Source: Berberis thunbergii
Taxonomy: Eukaryota; Streptophyta; Magnoliopsida; Ranunculales; Berberidaceae
DNA: 64,000 nt
Direction of reading: 5' to 3'
Assembly (NCBI GenBank): GCA_003290165.1
Contig: QNQO01000201.1
Coordinates: 62,001-126,000, forward strand
Shown here in pieces: positions 30,656 through 42,309 of the stretch. The notes beneath the pieces were generated by a model. That model was not told where the DNA came from. It ran no database searches and worked only from the letters and a program-made list of their open reading frames with translations. Position numbers and translations under genes: made by a program. The first letter of the stretch is position 1. Each line of letters begins with the position of its first letter.

Positions 30656-32563
30656 GTGGTATTTACTGATGCTTGCGGTACAGGATTGGGTGGAGTGTTG
30701 ATGCAAGGCAAGAAGGTCGTAGCCTATGCGTCTCGACAGTTGAAACCACACGAGCGAAAATATCCGACACATGATTTAGAGTTGGCAGCCGTAGTCTTTG
30801 CTTTGAAAATCTGGAGACACTATCTGTATGGTGAGAGGTTTGAGTTGTTCACAGATCACAAGAGTTTGAAGTACTTATTCACTCAGAGAGAGTTGAATAT
30901 GAGGCAACAACGATGGGTTGATTTCCTTAGCAGCTATGACTTCGAGATACAGTATCAGCCTGGTAGGGCCAATGTGGTTGCAGATGCCTTGAGTAGGCGA
31001 CATGCAATGATGGCAACCATGATGATTCAGGAGTACCGAACACTTGAGACATTAGCTTCATTTGCAGTTCAGCCTACTTTCAGTACAGAGGGCAACATGA
31101 TAGCGGGTTTAGCAGTTTATCCGTCGTTGATCAGTAGAGTGGTGGAGAAACAGACCTCTAATCCATTGATTATGAGGAAGATAGCAGATTTGGTAGTGGA
31201 CACATTGGACGAGTGCCCTACCGATTGGTCAGTGGGTTCAGATGGAGGGTTGCGGTTTCGAGGGCGGCTTTGTGTTCCGTCTGATGAGGAGTTGCGAAGA
31301 GATATCTTACAGGAAGCTCATAGATCTCGTTTCACCATTCATCCCGGTGGAACAAAGATGTATCGAGATTTGAGACGTTCTTTCTGGTGGCATGGCATGA
31401 AGAAAGACATTAGAGAGTTTGTGGCACGGTGTGCGACTTGTCAGGAGGTGAAAGCCGAGCATCAAAGACCGTCTGGGTTATTGCATCCATTGGATATCCC
31501 GTCGTGGAAGTGGGAGTATATCACTATGGATTTCATCGATGGACTTCCACGGTCGAGAAAAGGTAATGAGTCGATATGGGTCATTGTTGATCGGTTGACG
31601 AAGTGTGCACATTTCATTCCTGTTAGTATGAATCGGACGGCAGACAGTCTAGCAGTGTTGTTCATTCGAGAGATAGTTCGCCTTCATGGGTCGTCTGTTT
31701 CGATTGTATCCGACAGAGATCCGCATTTCACAGCCCACTTCTGGCAGAGCTTTCAGCAAGCTATGGGTACTAGATTGGACATGAGTACAACTTATCATCC
31801 ACAGACAGATGGCCAATCTGAGGGAGTGAATCAGGTAGTGGAAGACATGCTTAGAGCATGCATTTTAGACTTTGGGGGCAGTTGGGAAGATCACCTACCG
31901 TTATGCGAGGTTGCGTACAACAACAGCTACCACGTAAGTATTGGTATGGCACCGTTTGAGGCATTCTACGGACGACCGTGTAGGTCCCCTGTTTGTTGGG
32001 CAGAGATTGGAGAGTCAGTTGTGATGGGGCCAGATGTGATCAGAGAAACTACTGAGAAGATTGAGCTGATTAGAGCGCGGTTGTTGACAGCCCAGAGTAG
32101 ACAGAAGAGTTACGCTGATAGGAGGCGTAAGGAGTTGGAGTTTGATGTTGGTGACAGGGTTTTTCTGAAAGTTTCCCCGATGCGCGGAGTTGTTAGGTTT
32201 CGAAGTCGTGGGAAACTTGCACCGAGGTATGTAGGGCCATATGAGATTATTGAGAGGATCGGACCAGTGGCCTACAGATTGGCTTTGCCGCAGAGTATGT
32301 CAGGTATCCACGATGTGTTTCACGTATCCATGTTGCGGAAGTATTTGGCAGACCCGTCACAGATTATAGAGCCTGCTGAAGCAGAGATTGCGGATGAGTT
32401 TACGTATCCAGTGAGGCCAATAGCCATTGTTGATGATGATGTGAAACAACTTCGTTGGAGGATAGTGAAGTTAGTAAAGGTTCAGTGGAGCCACCGAGCG
32501 GGTGACGTGACTTGGGAGCTAGAGGACCAGATGAGACAGAAATACCCCGAGCTTTTTGCCTAG
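30656..32563 (+). pseudogene. Gypsy copy 1: RNase H, integrase, chromodomain
   Basis: A 635-codon open frame. RNase H starts with [18 protein letters not shown], then [14 protein letters not shown] and [16 protein letters not shown]. The integrase zinc finger has [11 protein letters not shown]...CATCQ. The core has [19 protein letters not shown] and [14 protein letters not shown] (D, D, E; copy 2 has SERVNQ). The tail [15 protein letters not shown] and a C-terminal chromodomain-like [10 protein letters not shown]...VKVQWSHR...TWELED follow. These features place it among plant chromoviruses of the Tekay/Del type. The frame is intact, but RNase H has lost its upstream link through the 1-bp deletion near 30629. 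Confidence 0.93.
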
Positions 32564-34027
32564 GTTTTCTTATCGTGGCTTTTGTCCGATCTCGAGGACG
32601 CGATCTCTTTTAAGGTGTGTATGATGTGAGATCTGCATTTTAAAAAAAAGATTTTTTTTGGGCGGGGTGTACTCAGCAAAGGTGGTGGGGGCACATAGCC
32701 ACCCACCCCTTTAAAACATAACGACCCCTCCCCCCTTTCTTCTTCTCTGTCTTTTCTTTCTTTTTGGTTTTTCTTTCGTCCAGCAGCGAGCGAGTCGCTT
32801 CTTCAACCATTTCTCGACAGTTTTCGTCGGTGATTTTGGGTGATTTCTTCCCCAATCTCACCTCCTCCTCCTCCTCGGTTCGTCCTCTCCTCTTTCCCCT
32901 CTATATTTCTCAGTTGTTTTTTTTTCAAAAAAAAAAATCAGTTTTCATTTGGGTTTGGGGTTTGATCGGTTTTTTAGCTCCGATCAGCCGTGTTGGGGCC
33001 TTGGTGGCGTCCTTGGGAGCCCTTAGAACCGACATGCAAGACTGTTTTGGGGTTGGCCAAATTTTTTTTTCAAAATCAGGGTGCATGTTTGTTTGGAGGG
33101 TTCCTCAGCGTGAAACCGGGCTTTGGGTGCGTGGGTGAGCCTCATTTTTGTGACTCTGAGTGTCCTTAGACTCTTTTGTGGGTTGTTGTGCAGTTTGGTA
33201 GCGATCAGACCGGAGTAGGGAGGGTTTCGGCGCGTTTTTGCCAAACTTTGGGTTTCGGCGGGGTGGTTGCCGAATTCCTTTTGCCTGTAAGTTTTCCTTT
33301 CAGTCACGCGCCACTTGCATTTATTTATTTATTTCAGTTTTTGGCTAGTTTTCTCATTTTCGAGTCCGCCTTGCAGTTTTAGACTTTTCGTGGTCTCGCA
33401 TTCGTGGTTTTGCGTGTTTGGAGCTTCTACCGGTAGGAATTGGATTTTGAAAATCCATTCCGCCAGGTGAGTGGAACTATAATTTGTATTTTAAGAAATA
33501 AGTATTTGAATTGAATTTTTACATTATACCATCAATTGTGTGGAATTGAATCCAAATCTGAAATTCTGAGTTTTCAGATATTTCGAGGATTGTGTTAGTT
33601 ATGTGTGAATGAATTATGCATTAGACTTTCGGAAAGCATGTTATACTTGAATGAAATCGAATAGTAATTTTGGTGTGATTAGGCTTTGGTGTAATGACAT
33701 GAGAGTTGTATGCTTTGTTGTCGAGTTTGCATAGCATATCATGTTTTACCGTGGATTTTCGAATCTTGAGCATGTATGATAATCGACTCGAATAATTTAT
33801 TGTGGTGATTTGGGACCCTGGCATAGTCGTGGTTTTATAAAAATTGCCGAATTGTTTATGATTGCACGTTTGTACATTTGGTTATGTACAGACTTGTCAT
33901 TTGTGCATGTGGATAGTAGTATAAGTGTCTTTACCCCGCTATAATGCCTGTTTGCCGATGCTTAGGAGCTTGCTCGCATCGTGAGTTGGATGATGCTTGA
34001 GATGACTCGCACCTGACATTGTGGACG

Positions 34028-34098
34028 CTACTGCATGTGGCAAGCTTGCTGAGGTGCGGTGAGCTCCCACACGTACTTGCCACTATAGAGTGCAGTAG
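34028..34098. repeat. Structured inverted repeat in gypsy LTR A
   Basis: CTACTGCA...TGGCAAG (34028-34044) pairs with CTTGCCA...TGCAGTAG (34076-34098). It is conserved in LTR B (about 41290-41364), so an RNA or DNA fold is likely maintained or recently copied. Confidence 0.6.
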
Positions 34099-34207
34099 GA
34101 CGGGTCCCGGAGGACGTGCTTTGGAGATTACTCGCTTTCCCTCCCAGCGCGCTTGATTTGGATTATGTTAGGTTGGCCGTGTTAGGCCAGTCGTTCGGGA
34201 TGTTTGA

Positions 34208-34247
34208 GTTTGTATCCTGGCAGATGGCACCCCATTAGGATACAAAC
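34208..34247. repeat. 11-bp stem hairpin in gypsy LTR A
   Basis: GTTTGTATCCT and AGGATACAAAC are perfect inverted arms with an 18-nt loop. The same hairpin is at about 41470-41509 in LTR B. Confidence 0.75.
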
Positions 34248-35059
34248 AAGCCCAAAGTGGTACTGGTGCACGTTGTGGGATGTGTCTGGGTGAGACACAT
34301 TCGTAGGGTATGCGGATACCTACGATATGAGACACTTATACAGAATTTTACAGAATTTCTGATTTCAACTTGATCGCTATACCTAGGAGGCTAGGAAGAA
34401 TTATGAGATTGTTTTATTTCCATTGCTTGATATTTACCATGTTGAATCACGTGTAATAATTGATATATAATAAATTGGTAGTTATTGTTGAATCTGAAAG
34501 TTTTGTGTTGTTGCTTGAACTTAGAAACATTATCCTTAGAGACACGGTGTGATGTAGACTTTAGAACTTGTTGTTTATTTATTGTTGTCTGGCATGAATT
34601 TTCCTTGTTTATTATTCCGTTATTTGTATTTAGTTCGCTCGCACCAGCTAGCTTTGTGCTTTGCTGACCCCGCAAGGGGTGTGCTTCTATTGGAGTGTAG
34701 GCAGTGTTGGAGTTCCTGCTGATCGTGGCGCGTAGGCCCCGGTTTTCGTTGTAGGAACTTTTGTGCTTTTTGGTTGTGTCCACCCTGTACGGGTATGTTT
34801 TGCTTCCTCTGTCTTTCAGATGTACTATATTGTTAAACTAAATGTTTGTATACTGGTTTTGTCGCTATGACTCTGGCGGGGCGAATCAAATATATATCTA
34901 TTTTGTTCAAACTTTAGCGTAGTTTTATTTCCGTTTGTTTATCGTATCAAGAATGTGTTATATTATGATGTTGTGGCCGGTTACGATCCGCCTGTGTGCG
35001 TGGTAGTTCACGCATCGGCACGCTGCGATTCCCGTGGCGGGTCGGGGCGTGACAGAGCT

Positions 35060-35072
35060 TGGTATCAGAGCC
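35060..35072 (+). promoter_or_regulatory. Gypsy copy 2 primer-binding site
   Basis: TGGTATCAGAGCC, five bases after the LTR end, complementary to the 3' end of plant initiator tRNA-Met. It shows that LTR A acts as the 5' LTR of copy 2. Confidence 0.9.
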
Positions 35073-35207
35073 ATTGTTACCGGTTCACATAGAACGTCAT
35101 CGTATACCACTTTCTTGAGTGGATTGGGTAGAGGAGTTAGGACTTTTGTTGTGTTGTTTGATGTATGGTGCGTGTGTTTTATTTTTTTTCGTAGAGGTTG
35201 TTTGGTG

Positions 35208-36370
35208 ATGGCGCGTGGGCAAAGACCTCAGGGTGAGGGATCAGGCATTGCTGGGGAGGATATCTCTCAGGCTTTTATGGAAATTATGACCCAGTTGGCA
35301 CATAATGTGAGGCAGGCCAGTCAATCAGAGGATCCGTTTACTCAGCGCAACAGGGATTTCGTCAACTTGGGTGGTGAAAGGTTTGATGGTACTGGTGATT
35401 CTCTAGTTGCCGATCGGTGGATCCATAAGGTAGAGCTCATATTTGAGAGGATGGTGTTGACACCTATACAGCGTACTGAGTTAGCAGCACACCAGTTTGA
35501 CGGAGAGGCTATGTACTGGTGGGATACAGTGAGGCAGAGCCGTGATGTGTCAGAGATGCAATGGGATACATTTTGCCAGTTGTTTGAACAACATTTGTTC
35601 CTGATTCTGCAAGAGCTGAGATAGTGGACAGGTTTCTACATTTACAGCAGGGTTCTAGATCTGTTTCTGAATACTTGTCTGAATTTACACAGTTGAGCCG
35701 CTATGCCACTTATTTTATAGACACGCCAGAGAAGAAGAACAAATTTTTTTGAGTGGTCTGAACCCGTTCCTAAGGAAACAGTTGATGGTGATGATTGATA
35801 GTCCTTTTGATAGATTAGTGGATATCACTTTGAGTTAGGAGCGAGTAGACGCCGAGTGTAGACAGGAGACTTTGGTTCTACGAGCTAGAGGCTCAAAACG
35901 TAGTCAAAGGTTTGGCTGAGGAAGCCAGACAATTGAACAGGCACAGCAGCCAGAGCGTGCCGTTGTCCAGCAGAGAGACCCTGGCAGAGGGAGACCAGTT
36001 AGGACTGGCCGAGATCGTAGAGGCGACAAACGTTCCAGAGGAGATCATCGACAGCAGCAGCAGCAACAGAGACAGCCTAGGTGGGGTGGTCAGACAGGAA
36101 CTAGGAGTGGTTGCTTCACTTGTGGTCAGGAGGGACATATAGCCCGTGATTGTCCAAGAGGTCAGACAAATCGATGGGAGCATGTAGTTTGTTATACTTG
36201 TGGACAATTGGGGCACTTTTCTAGACTTTGTCCTCAGAATAGGGCTGGACCAGCACAGCAGAGGGCGCCTCAGGGACAGTTAGCACCTGCGTCTGGAAGT
36301 GGTCAGAGAGTCCCTCTCCCAGCACCGTCTGTTCGCCTAGCAGCTATTCCCGGTCATGGAAATGTTGAGG
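35208..36370 (+). pseudogene. Gypsy copy 2 gag with two zinc knuckles
   Basis: The ATG at 35208 opens MARGQRPQGEGSGIAG. The gag core follows, with FDGTGDSLVADRWIHKVELI and ELAAHQFDGEAMYWWDTV. A frameshift near 35593 ends the first frame at 35624; the next frame continues RFLHLQQGSRSVSEYLSEFT and LSGLNPFLRKQLMVMI. One stop (TAG near 35838) and a further frame change follow. Two CCHC knuckles, CFTCGQEGHIARDC and CYTCGQLGHFSRLC, are intact (about 36112-36233). It is the only gag left in the gypsy array, because copy 1 lost its own. Confidence 0.9.
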
Positions 36371-36486
36371 GTATGTTATTTTATTTATTTTTATTGTCGT
36401 TTTGTGTGTGCCAGTTGTAGTAAGATTGTGTTATGTGCATTATGCGTAGGAAAAATTGCATGTTAGTGTGTTGTTATGTGATTCAG
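36371..36486 (+). other. Candidate spliced intron between gag and protease (copy 2)
   Basis: 116 bp beginning GTATGTTATTTT and ending GTGATTCAG, 1 bp longer than in copy 1. Splicing would join GHGNVE to GYMGCVPG in frame. U1-like donor, T-rich body and CAG acceptor all fit a plant intron. Confidence 0.5.
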
Positions 36487-37559
36487 GATACATGGGTTGT
36501 GTGCCAGGTTTTGTGCATTCATCGTCTTCCCTGTTGAGGGCTCTTTTCGATACAGGAGCATCTAGGTCTTTTATTTCTAGACAGTTGGTTGTTAGAGACA
36601 ACCTTGAGGTGGTGCCTTTGCCGGAGCCCTTGTGCGTTGTGTCTCCCTTGGGCAGTTCGGTTTGGTTGTGGGAGTTTTGTCCCCGTTTCGAGTTTTTCTT
36701 GTTGGGGTACAGCTTTGTGTTTGACTTTATTGTTTTGGGTTTTGAGGGCTATCAATTGATTCTAGAGATGGATTGGTTGTCCAGTCATCCGGTGATCATT
36801 GATTGCTTGGATAGGTCGGTGATGTTAGCGCCACCTGATGTTTCATCTCGTGTGTTGGCTTGTGAGCCTGATTCGGTTTCGTTGATGTCGAGTTTTCTTA
36901 GCTCTCTTGAGATTTCTTGTCCCGGCACTAGTTCTGTAAAGGTTGTGTGTGAGTTTCCTGATGTGTTTCAAGAGATTCCTGGTATCCCTCCACGTCGTGA
37001 GGTAGAGTTTCGGATTGACCTGGTTCCTGGTACTTGCACCTATATCTAAATCAGCGTACAGACTTGCACCTAAGTAATTGGAAGAGATGAAAGTACAGCT
37101 TGATGAGTTGCTTCGTAAGGGGTTTATTCGTCCGAGCAATTCACCTTGGGGAGCTCCAGCAATATTTGTGTCCAAGAAGGATGGATCATTGAGGATGTGC
37201 ATAGATTATCGAAATCTGAATAAAGTGACCATCAAGAATAAATATTCATTGCCTCAGATTGATGATCTATTGGATCAGTTGAGGGGAGCCTAGTGTTTTC
37301 ACAGTTAGATTTGCAGTCTGAGTACTATCAGATGAGAGTTGAGGATCATTTCGTTCCAATTACCGCTTTTCGGACCCGTTATGGCTTGTATGAGTTTCCA
37401 GTCATGCCATTTGGATTGACAAATGCACCAGCTTTCTTCATGGATTTGATGAATAGATTGTTCAGTCCGTACTTGGACAAGTTTGTGGTAATCTTCATTG
37501 ATGATATCTTAGTGTACTCGAGGAGTTTAGAGGAGCACAGATAGCACCTTCGCATTGTT
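36487..37559 (+). pseudogene. Gypsy copy 2 protease and N-terminal RT
   Basis: Protease has LLRALFDTGASRSFIS; RT has ILRK-type [16 protein letters not shown] and FFMDLMN and [13 protein letters not shown]. Three frame lesions are visible: an extra T near 37034, a TAA at 37075-37077 (shared with copy 1), and a lost G near 37290. A fourth, TAG at 37542-37544, interrupts SLEEHR. Copy 1 lacks the first, third and fourth, so these came after the copies separated. Confidence 0.9.
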
Positions 37560-39836
37560 TTGCAGACACTTAGAGAAAATCAGTTGTATGCGAAGTTCAG
37601 TAAGTGTCACTTCTGGGAGTCTGAAGTTCGATTTCTTGGGCATGTCATTTCTAGTGGAGGTATTGCAGTGGACCCTGAGAAAGTCGAGGCAGTGAAGTCT
37701 TGGAGACGACCTAGTAGTGTGACAAAGATTCGTAGCTTTCTGGGTTTGGTTGGTTATTACCGACGGTTTATCGAGAAATTTTCCTTGATTGCAGCACCAC
37801 TCACTCAATTAACTAGAAAGAATGTTCCTTTTGTATGGTCAGAAAAGTGTGAAGAAGCTTTTGAAACTTTGATGCTTCGGTTGACTTCAGCACCAATGTT
37901 GACTATTCCGACACCTGGTAGCCGACTGGTGGTATTTACTGATGCTTGCGGTACAGGATTGGGTGGAGTGTTGATGCAAGGCAAGAAGGTCGTAGCCTAT
38001 GCGTCTCGACAGTTGAAACCACACGAGCGAAAATATCCGACACATGATTTAGAGTTGGCAGCCGTAGTCTTTGCTTTGAAAATCTGGAGACACTATCTGC
38101 ATGGTGAGAGGTTTGAGTTGTTCACCGATCACAAGAGTTTGAAGTACTTATTCACTCAGAGAGAGTTGAATATGAGGCAACAACGATGGGTTGATTTCCT
38201 TAGCAGCTATGACTTCGAGATACAGTATCAGCCTGGTAGGGCCAATGTGGTTGCAGATGCCTTGAGTAGGCGACATGCAGTGATGGCAACCATGATGATT
38301 CAGGAGTACCGAACAATTGAGACATTAGCTGCATTTGCAGTTCAGCCTACTTTCAGTACAGAGGGCAACATGATAGCGGGTTTAGCAGTTTATCCGTCGT
38401 TGATCAGTAGAGTGGTGGAGAAACAGACCTCTGATCCATTGATTATGAGGCAGATAGCAGATTTGGTAGTGGACACATTGGACGAGTGCCCTACCGATTG
38501 GTCAGTGGGTTCAGATGGAGGGTTGCGGTTTCGTGGGCGGCTTTGTGTTCCGTCTGATGAGGAGTTGCAAAGAGATATGTTACAGGAAGCTCATAGATCT
38601 CGTTTCACCATTCATCCCGGTGGAACAAAGATGTATCGAGATTTGAGACGTTCTTTCTGGTGGCATGGCATGAAGAAAGACATTGGAGAGTTTGTGGCAC
38701 GGTGTGCGACTTGTCAGGAGGTGAAAGCCGAGCATCAAAGACCGTCTGGGTTATTGCATCCATTGGATAACCCGACGTGGAAGTGGGAGTATATCACTAT
38801 GGATTTCATCGATGGACTTCCACGGTCGAGAAAAGGTAATGAGTCGATATGGGTCATTGTTGATCGGTTGACGAAATGTGCACATTTCATTCCTGTTAGT
38901 ATGAATCGGACGGCAGACAGTCTAGCAGTGTTGTTCATTCGAGAGATAGTTCGCCTTCATGGGTCGCCTATTTCGATTGTATCCGACAGAGATCCGCTTT
39001 TCACAGCCCACTTCTGGCAGAGCTTTCAGCAAGCTATGGGTACTAGATTGGACATGAGTATAACTTATCATCCACAGACAGATGGCCAATCTGAGCGAGT
39101 GAATCAGGTAGTGGAAGACATGCTTAGAGCATGCATTTTAGACTTTGGGGGCAGTTGGGAAGATCACCTACCGTTATGCGAGGTTGCGTACAACAACAGC
39201 TACCACGTAAGTATTGGCATGGCACCGTTTGAGGCACTCTACGGACGACCGTGTAGGTCCCCTGTTTGTTGGGCAGAGATTGGAGAGTCAGTTGTGATGG
39301 GGCCAGATGTGATCAGAGAAACTACTGAGAAGATTGAGCTGATTAGAGCGCGGTTGTTGACAGCTCAGAGTAGACAGAAGAGTTACGCTGATAGGAGGCG
39401 TAAGGAGTTGGAGTTTGATGTTGGTGACAGGGTTTTTCTGAAAGTTTCCCCGATGCGCGGAGTTGTTAGGTTTCGAAGTCGTGGGAAACTTGCACCGAGG
39501 TATGTAGGGCCATATGAGATTACTGAGAGGATCGAACCAGTGGCCTACAGATTGGCTTTGCCGCAGAGTATGTTAGGTATCCACGATGTGTTTCACGTAT
39601 CCATGTTGCGGAAGTATTTGGCAGACCCGTCACAGATTATAGAGCCTGCTGAAGCAGAGATTGCGGATGAGTTGACGTATCCAGTGAGGCCAATAGCCAT
39701 TGTTGATGATGATGTGAAACAACTTCGTCGGAGGATAGTGAAGTTAGTGAAGGTTCAGTGGAGCCACCGAGCGGGTGACGTGACTTGGGAGCTGGAGGAC
39801 CAGATGAGACAGAAATACCCCGAGCTTTTTGCCTAG
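37560..39836 (+). pseudogene. Gypsy copy 2: RT end, RNase H, integrase, chromodomain
   Basis: An open frame of 758 codons, the longest in the window. It starts in the RT thumb ([17 protein letters not shown]). RNase H follows ([21 protein letters not shown]), then the integrase zinc finger (HPGG...CATCQ) and the core with VSDRDPLFT and [14 protein letters not shown]. The C-terminal chromodomain-like [18 protein letters not shown] precedes the stop at 39836. All catalytic acidic residues I can place are present. It remains cut off from its own N-terminal RT by the TAG at 37542-37544, so it is not a functional pol. Confidence 0.93.
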
Positions 39837-39897
39837 GTTTTCTTGTCGTGGCTTTTGTCCGATCTCGAGGACGAGATCTCTTTTAAGGTGTGTATGA

Positions 39898-42309
39898 TGT
39901 GAAATTTGCGTTTTAAAAAAAATATTTTTTTGGGCGGGGTGTACTCAGCAAAGGTGGTGGGGGCACATAGCCACCCACCCCTTTAAAACAGAGCGACCCC
40001 TCCCCCCTTTCTTTTTCTCTTTCTTTTCTTTCTTTTTTGGTTTTCCTTTCGTCCAGCAGCGAGCGAGTCGCTTCTTCAACCATTTCTCGACAGTTTTCGT
40101 CGGTGATTTTTGGTGATTTCTTCCCCAATCTCACCTCCTCCTCCTCGGTTCGTCCTCTCCTCTTTCCCCTCTATATTTCTCAGTTGTTTTTTTTTCAAAA
40201 AAAAAATCAGTTTTCATTTGGGTTTGGGGTTTGATCGGTTTTTTTAGCTCCGATCAGCCGTGTTGGGGCCTTGGTGGCGTCCTTGGGAGCCCTTAGAACC
40301 GACATGCAAGACTTTTTTGGGGTTGGCCAAATTTTTTTTTCAAAATCAGGGTGCATGTTTGTTTGGAGGGTTCCTCGGCGTGAAACCGGGCTTTGGGTGC
40401 GTGGGTGAGCCTCATTTTCGTGACTCTGAGTGTCCTTAGACTCTTTTGTGGGTTGTTGTGCAGTTTGGTAGCGATCAGACCGGAGCGCGTTTTCGCCAAA
40501 CTTTGGGTTTCGGCGGGGTGGTTGCCGAATTCCTTTTGCCTGTAAGTTTTCCTTTCAGTCACGCGCCACTTGCATTTATTTATTTATTTCAGTTTTCGGC
40601 TAGTTTTCTCATTTTCGAGTCCGCCTTGCAGTTTTAGACTTTTCGTGGTCTCGCATTTGTGGTTTTGCGTGTTTGGAGCTTCGACCGGTAGGAATTAGAT
40701 TTTGAAAATCCATTCCGCAAGGTGAGTGGAACTATAATTTGTATTTTAAGAAATAAGTATTTGAATTGAATTTTTACATTATACCGTCAATTGTGTGGAA
40801 TTGAATCCAAATCTGAAATTCAGAGTTTTCAGATATTTCGAGGATTGTGTTAGTTATGTGTGAATGAATTATGCATTGGACTTTCGGAAAGCATGTTATA
40901 CTTGAATGAAATCGAATAGTAATTTTGGTGTGATTAGGCTTTGGTGTAATGACATGAGAGTTGTATGCTTTGTTGTCGAGTTTGCATAGCATATCATGTT
41001 TTACTGTGGATTTTCGAGTCTTGAGCATGTATGATAATCGACTCGAATAATTTATTGTGGTGATTTGGGTCATGTTAGGACCCTGGCATAGTCGTGGTTT
41101 TATAAAAATTGCCGAATTGTTTATGATTGCACGTTTGTACATTTGGTTATGTACAGACTTGTCATTTGTGCATGTGGATAGTAGTATAAGTGTCTTTACC
41201 CCGCTATAATGCCTGTTTGCCGATGCTTAGGAGCTTGCTCGCATCGTTAGTTGGATGGTGCTTGAGATGACTCGCACCTGACATTGTGGACGCTACTGCA
41301 TGTGGCAAGCTTGCTGAGGTGCGGTGAGCTCCCGCATGCACTTGCCACTATAGAGTGCAGTAGGATGGGTCCCGGAGGACGTGCTTTGGAGATTACTCGC
41401 TTTCCCTCCCAGCGCGCTTGATTGGATTATGTTAGGTTGGCCGTGTTAGGCCAGTCGTTAGGGATGTTTGAGTTTGTATCCTGGCAGATGGCACCCCATT
41501 AGGATACAAACAAGCCCGAAGTGGTACTGGTGCACGTTGTGGGATGTGTCTGGGTGAGACACATTCGTAGGGTATGCGGATACCTACGATATGAGACACT
41601 TATACAGAATTTCTGATTTCAACTTGATCGCTATACCTAGGAGGCTAGGAAGAATTATGAGATTGTTTTATTTCCATTGCTTGATATTTACCATGTTGAA
41701 TCACGTGTAATAATTGATATATAATAAATTGGTAGTTATTGTTGAATCTGAAAGTTTTGTGTTGTTGCTTGAACTTAGAAACATTATCCTTAGAGACACG
41801 GTGTGATGTAGACTTTAGAACTTGTTGTTTATTTATTGTTGTCTGGCATGAATTTTCCTTGTTTATTATTCCGTTATTTGTATTTAGTTCGCTCGCACCA
41901 GCTAGCTTTGTGCTTTGCTGACCCCGCAAGGGGTGTGCTTCTATTGGAGTGTAGGCAGTGTTGGAGTTCCTGCTGATCGTGGCGCGTAGGCCCCAATTTT
42001 CGTTGTAGGAACGTTTTGTGCTTTTTGGTTGTGTCCACCCTGTACGGGTATGTTTTGCTTCCTCTGTGTTTCAGATGTACTATATTGTTAAACTAAACGT
42101 TTGTATACTGGTTTTGTCGCTATGACTTTGGCGGGGCGAATCAAATATATATCTATTTTGTTCAAACTTTAGCGTAGTTTTATTTCTGTTTGTTTATCGT
42201 ATCAAGAATGTGTTATATTATGATGTTGTGGCCGGTTACGATCCGCCTGTGTGCGTGGTAGTTCACACATCGGCACGCTGCGATTCCCGTGGCGGGTCGG
42301 GGCGTGACA
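39898..42309 (+). repeat. Gypsy LTR B (3' LTR of copy 2)
   Basis: Runs from TGTGAAATTTGC to GGGCGTGACA, about 2.41 kb. Compared with LTR A it lacks about 15 bp after GACCGGAG and one AGAATTTTAC segment, and has an extra GTCATGTTA near 41069. It ends cleanly at CA, followed at once by copia LTR sequence CGATGTATC. Confidence 0.85.

Larger units (their letters stand above)
32625..35054 (+). repeat. Gypsy LTR A, shared by copies 1 and 2
   Basis: The left edge is placed at TGTGAGATCTGC, after the pol stop and a TTTTAAGGTGTGTATGA tract, where related elements have their PPT. The right edge is GGGCGTGACA, five bases before the primer site of copy 2. It is about 2.43 kb and nearly the same as LTR B (39898-42309), differing by a few short indels. 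A CT-rich leader (32720-32790) follows a CTTTAAAACA box, and an 11-bp stem hairpin lies at 34208-34247. One LTR serves both copies. Confidence 0.8.
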
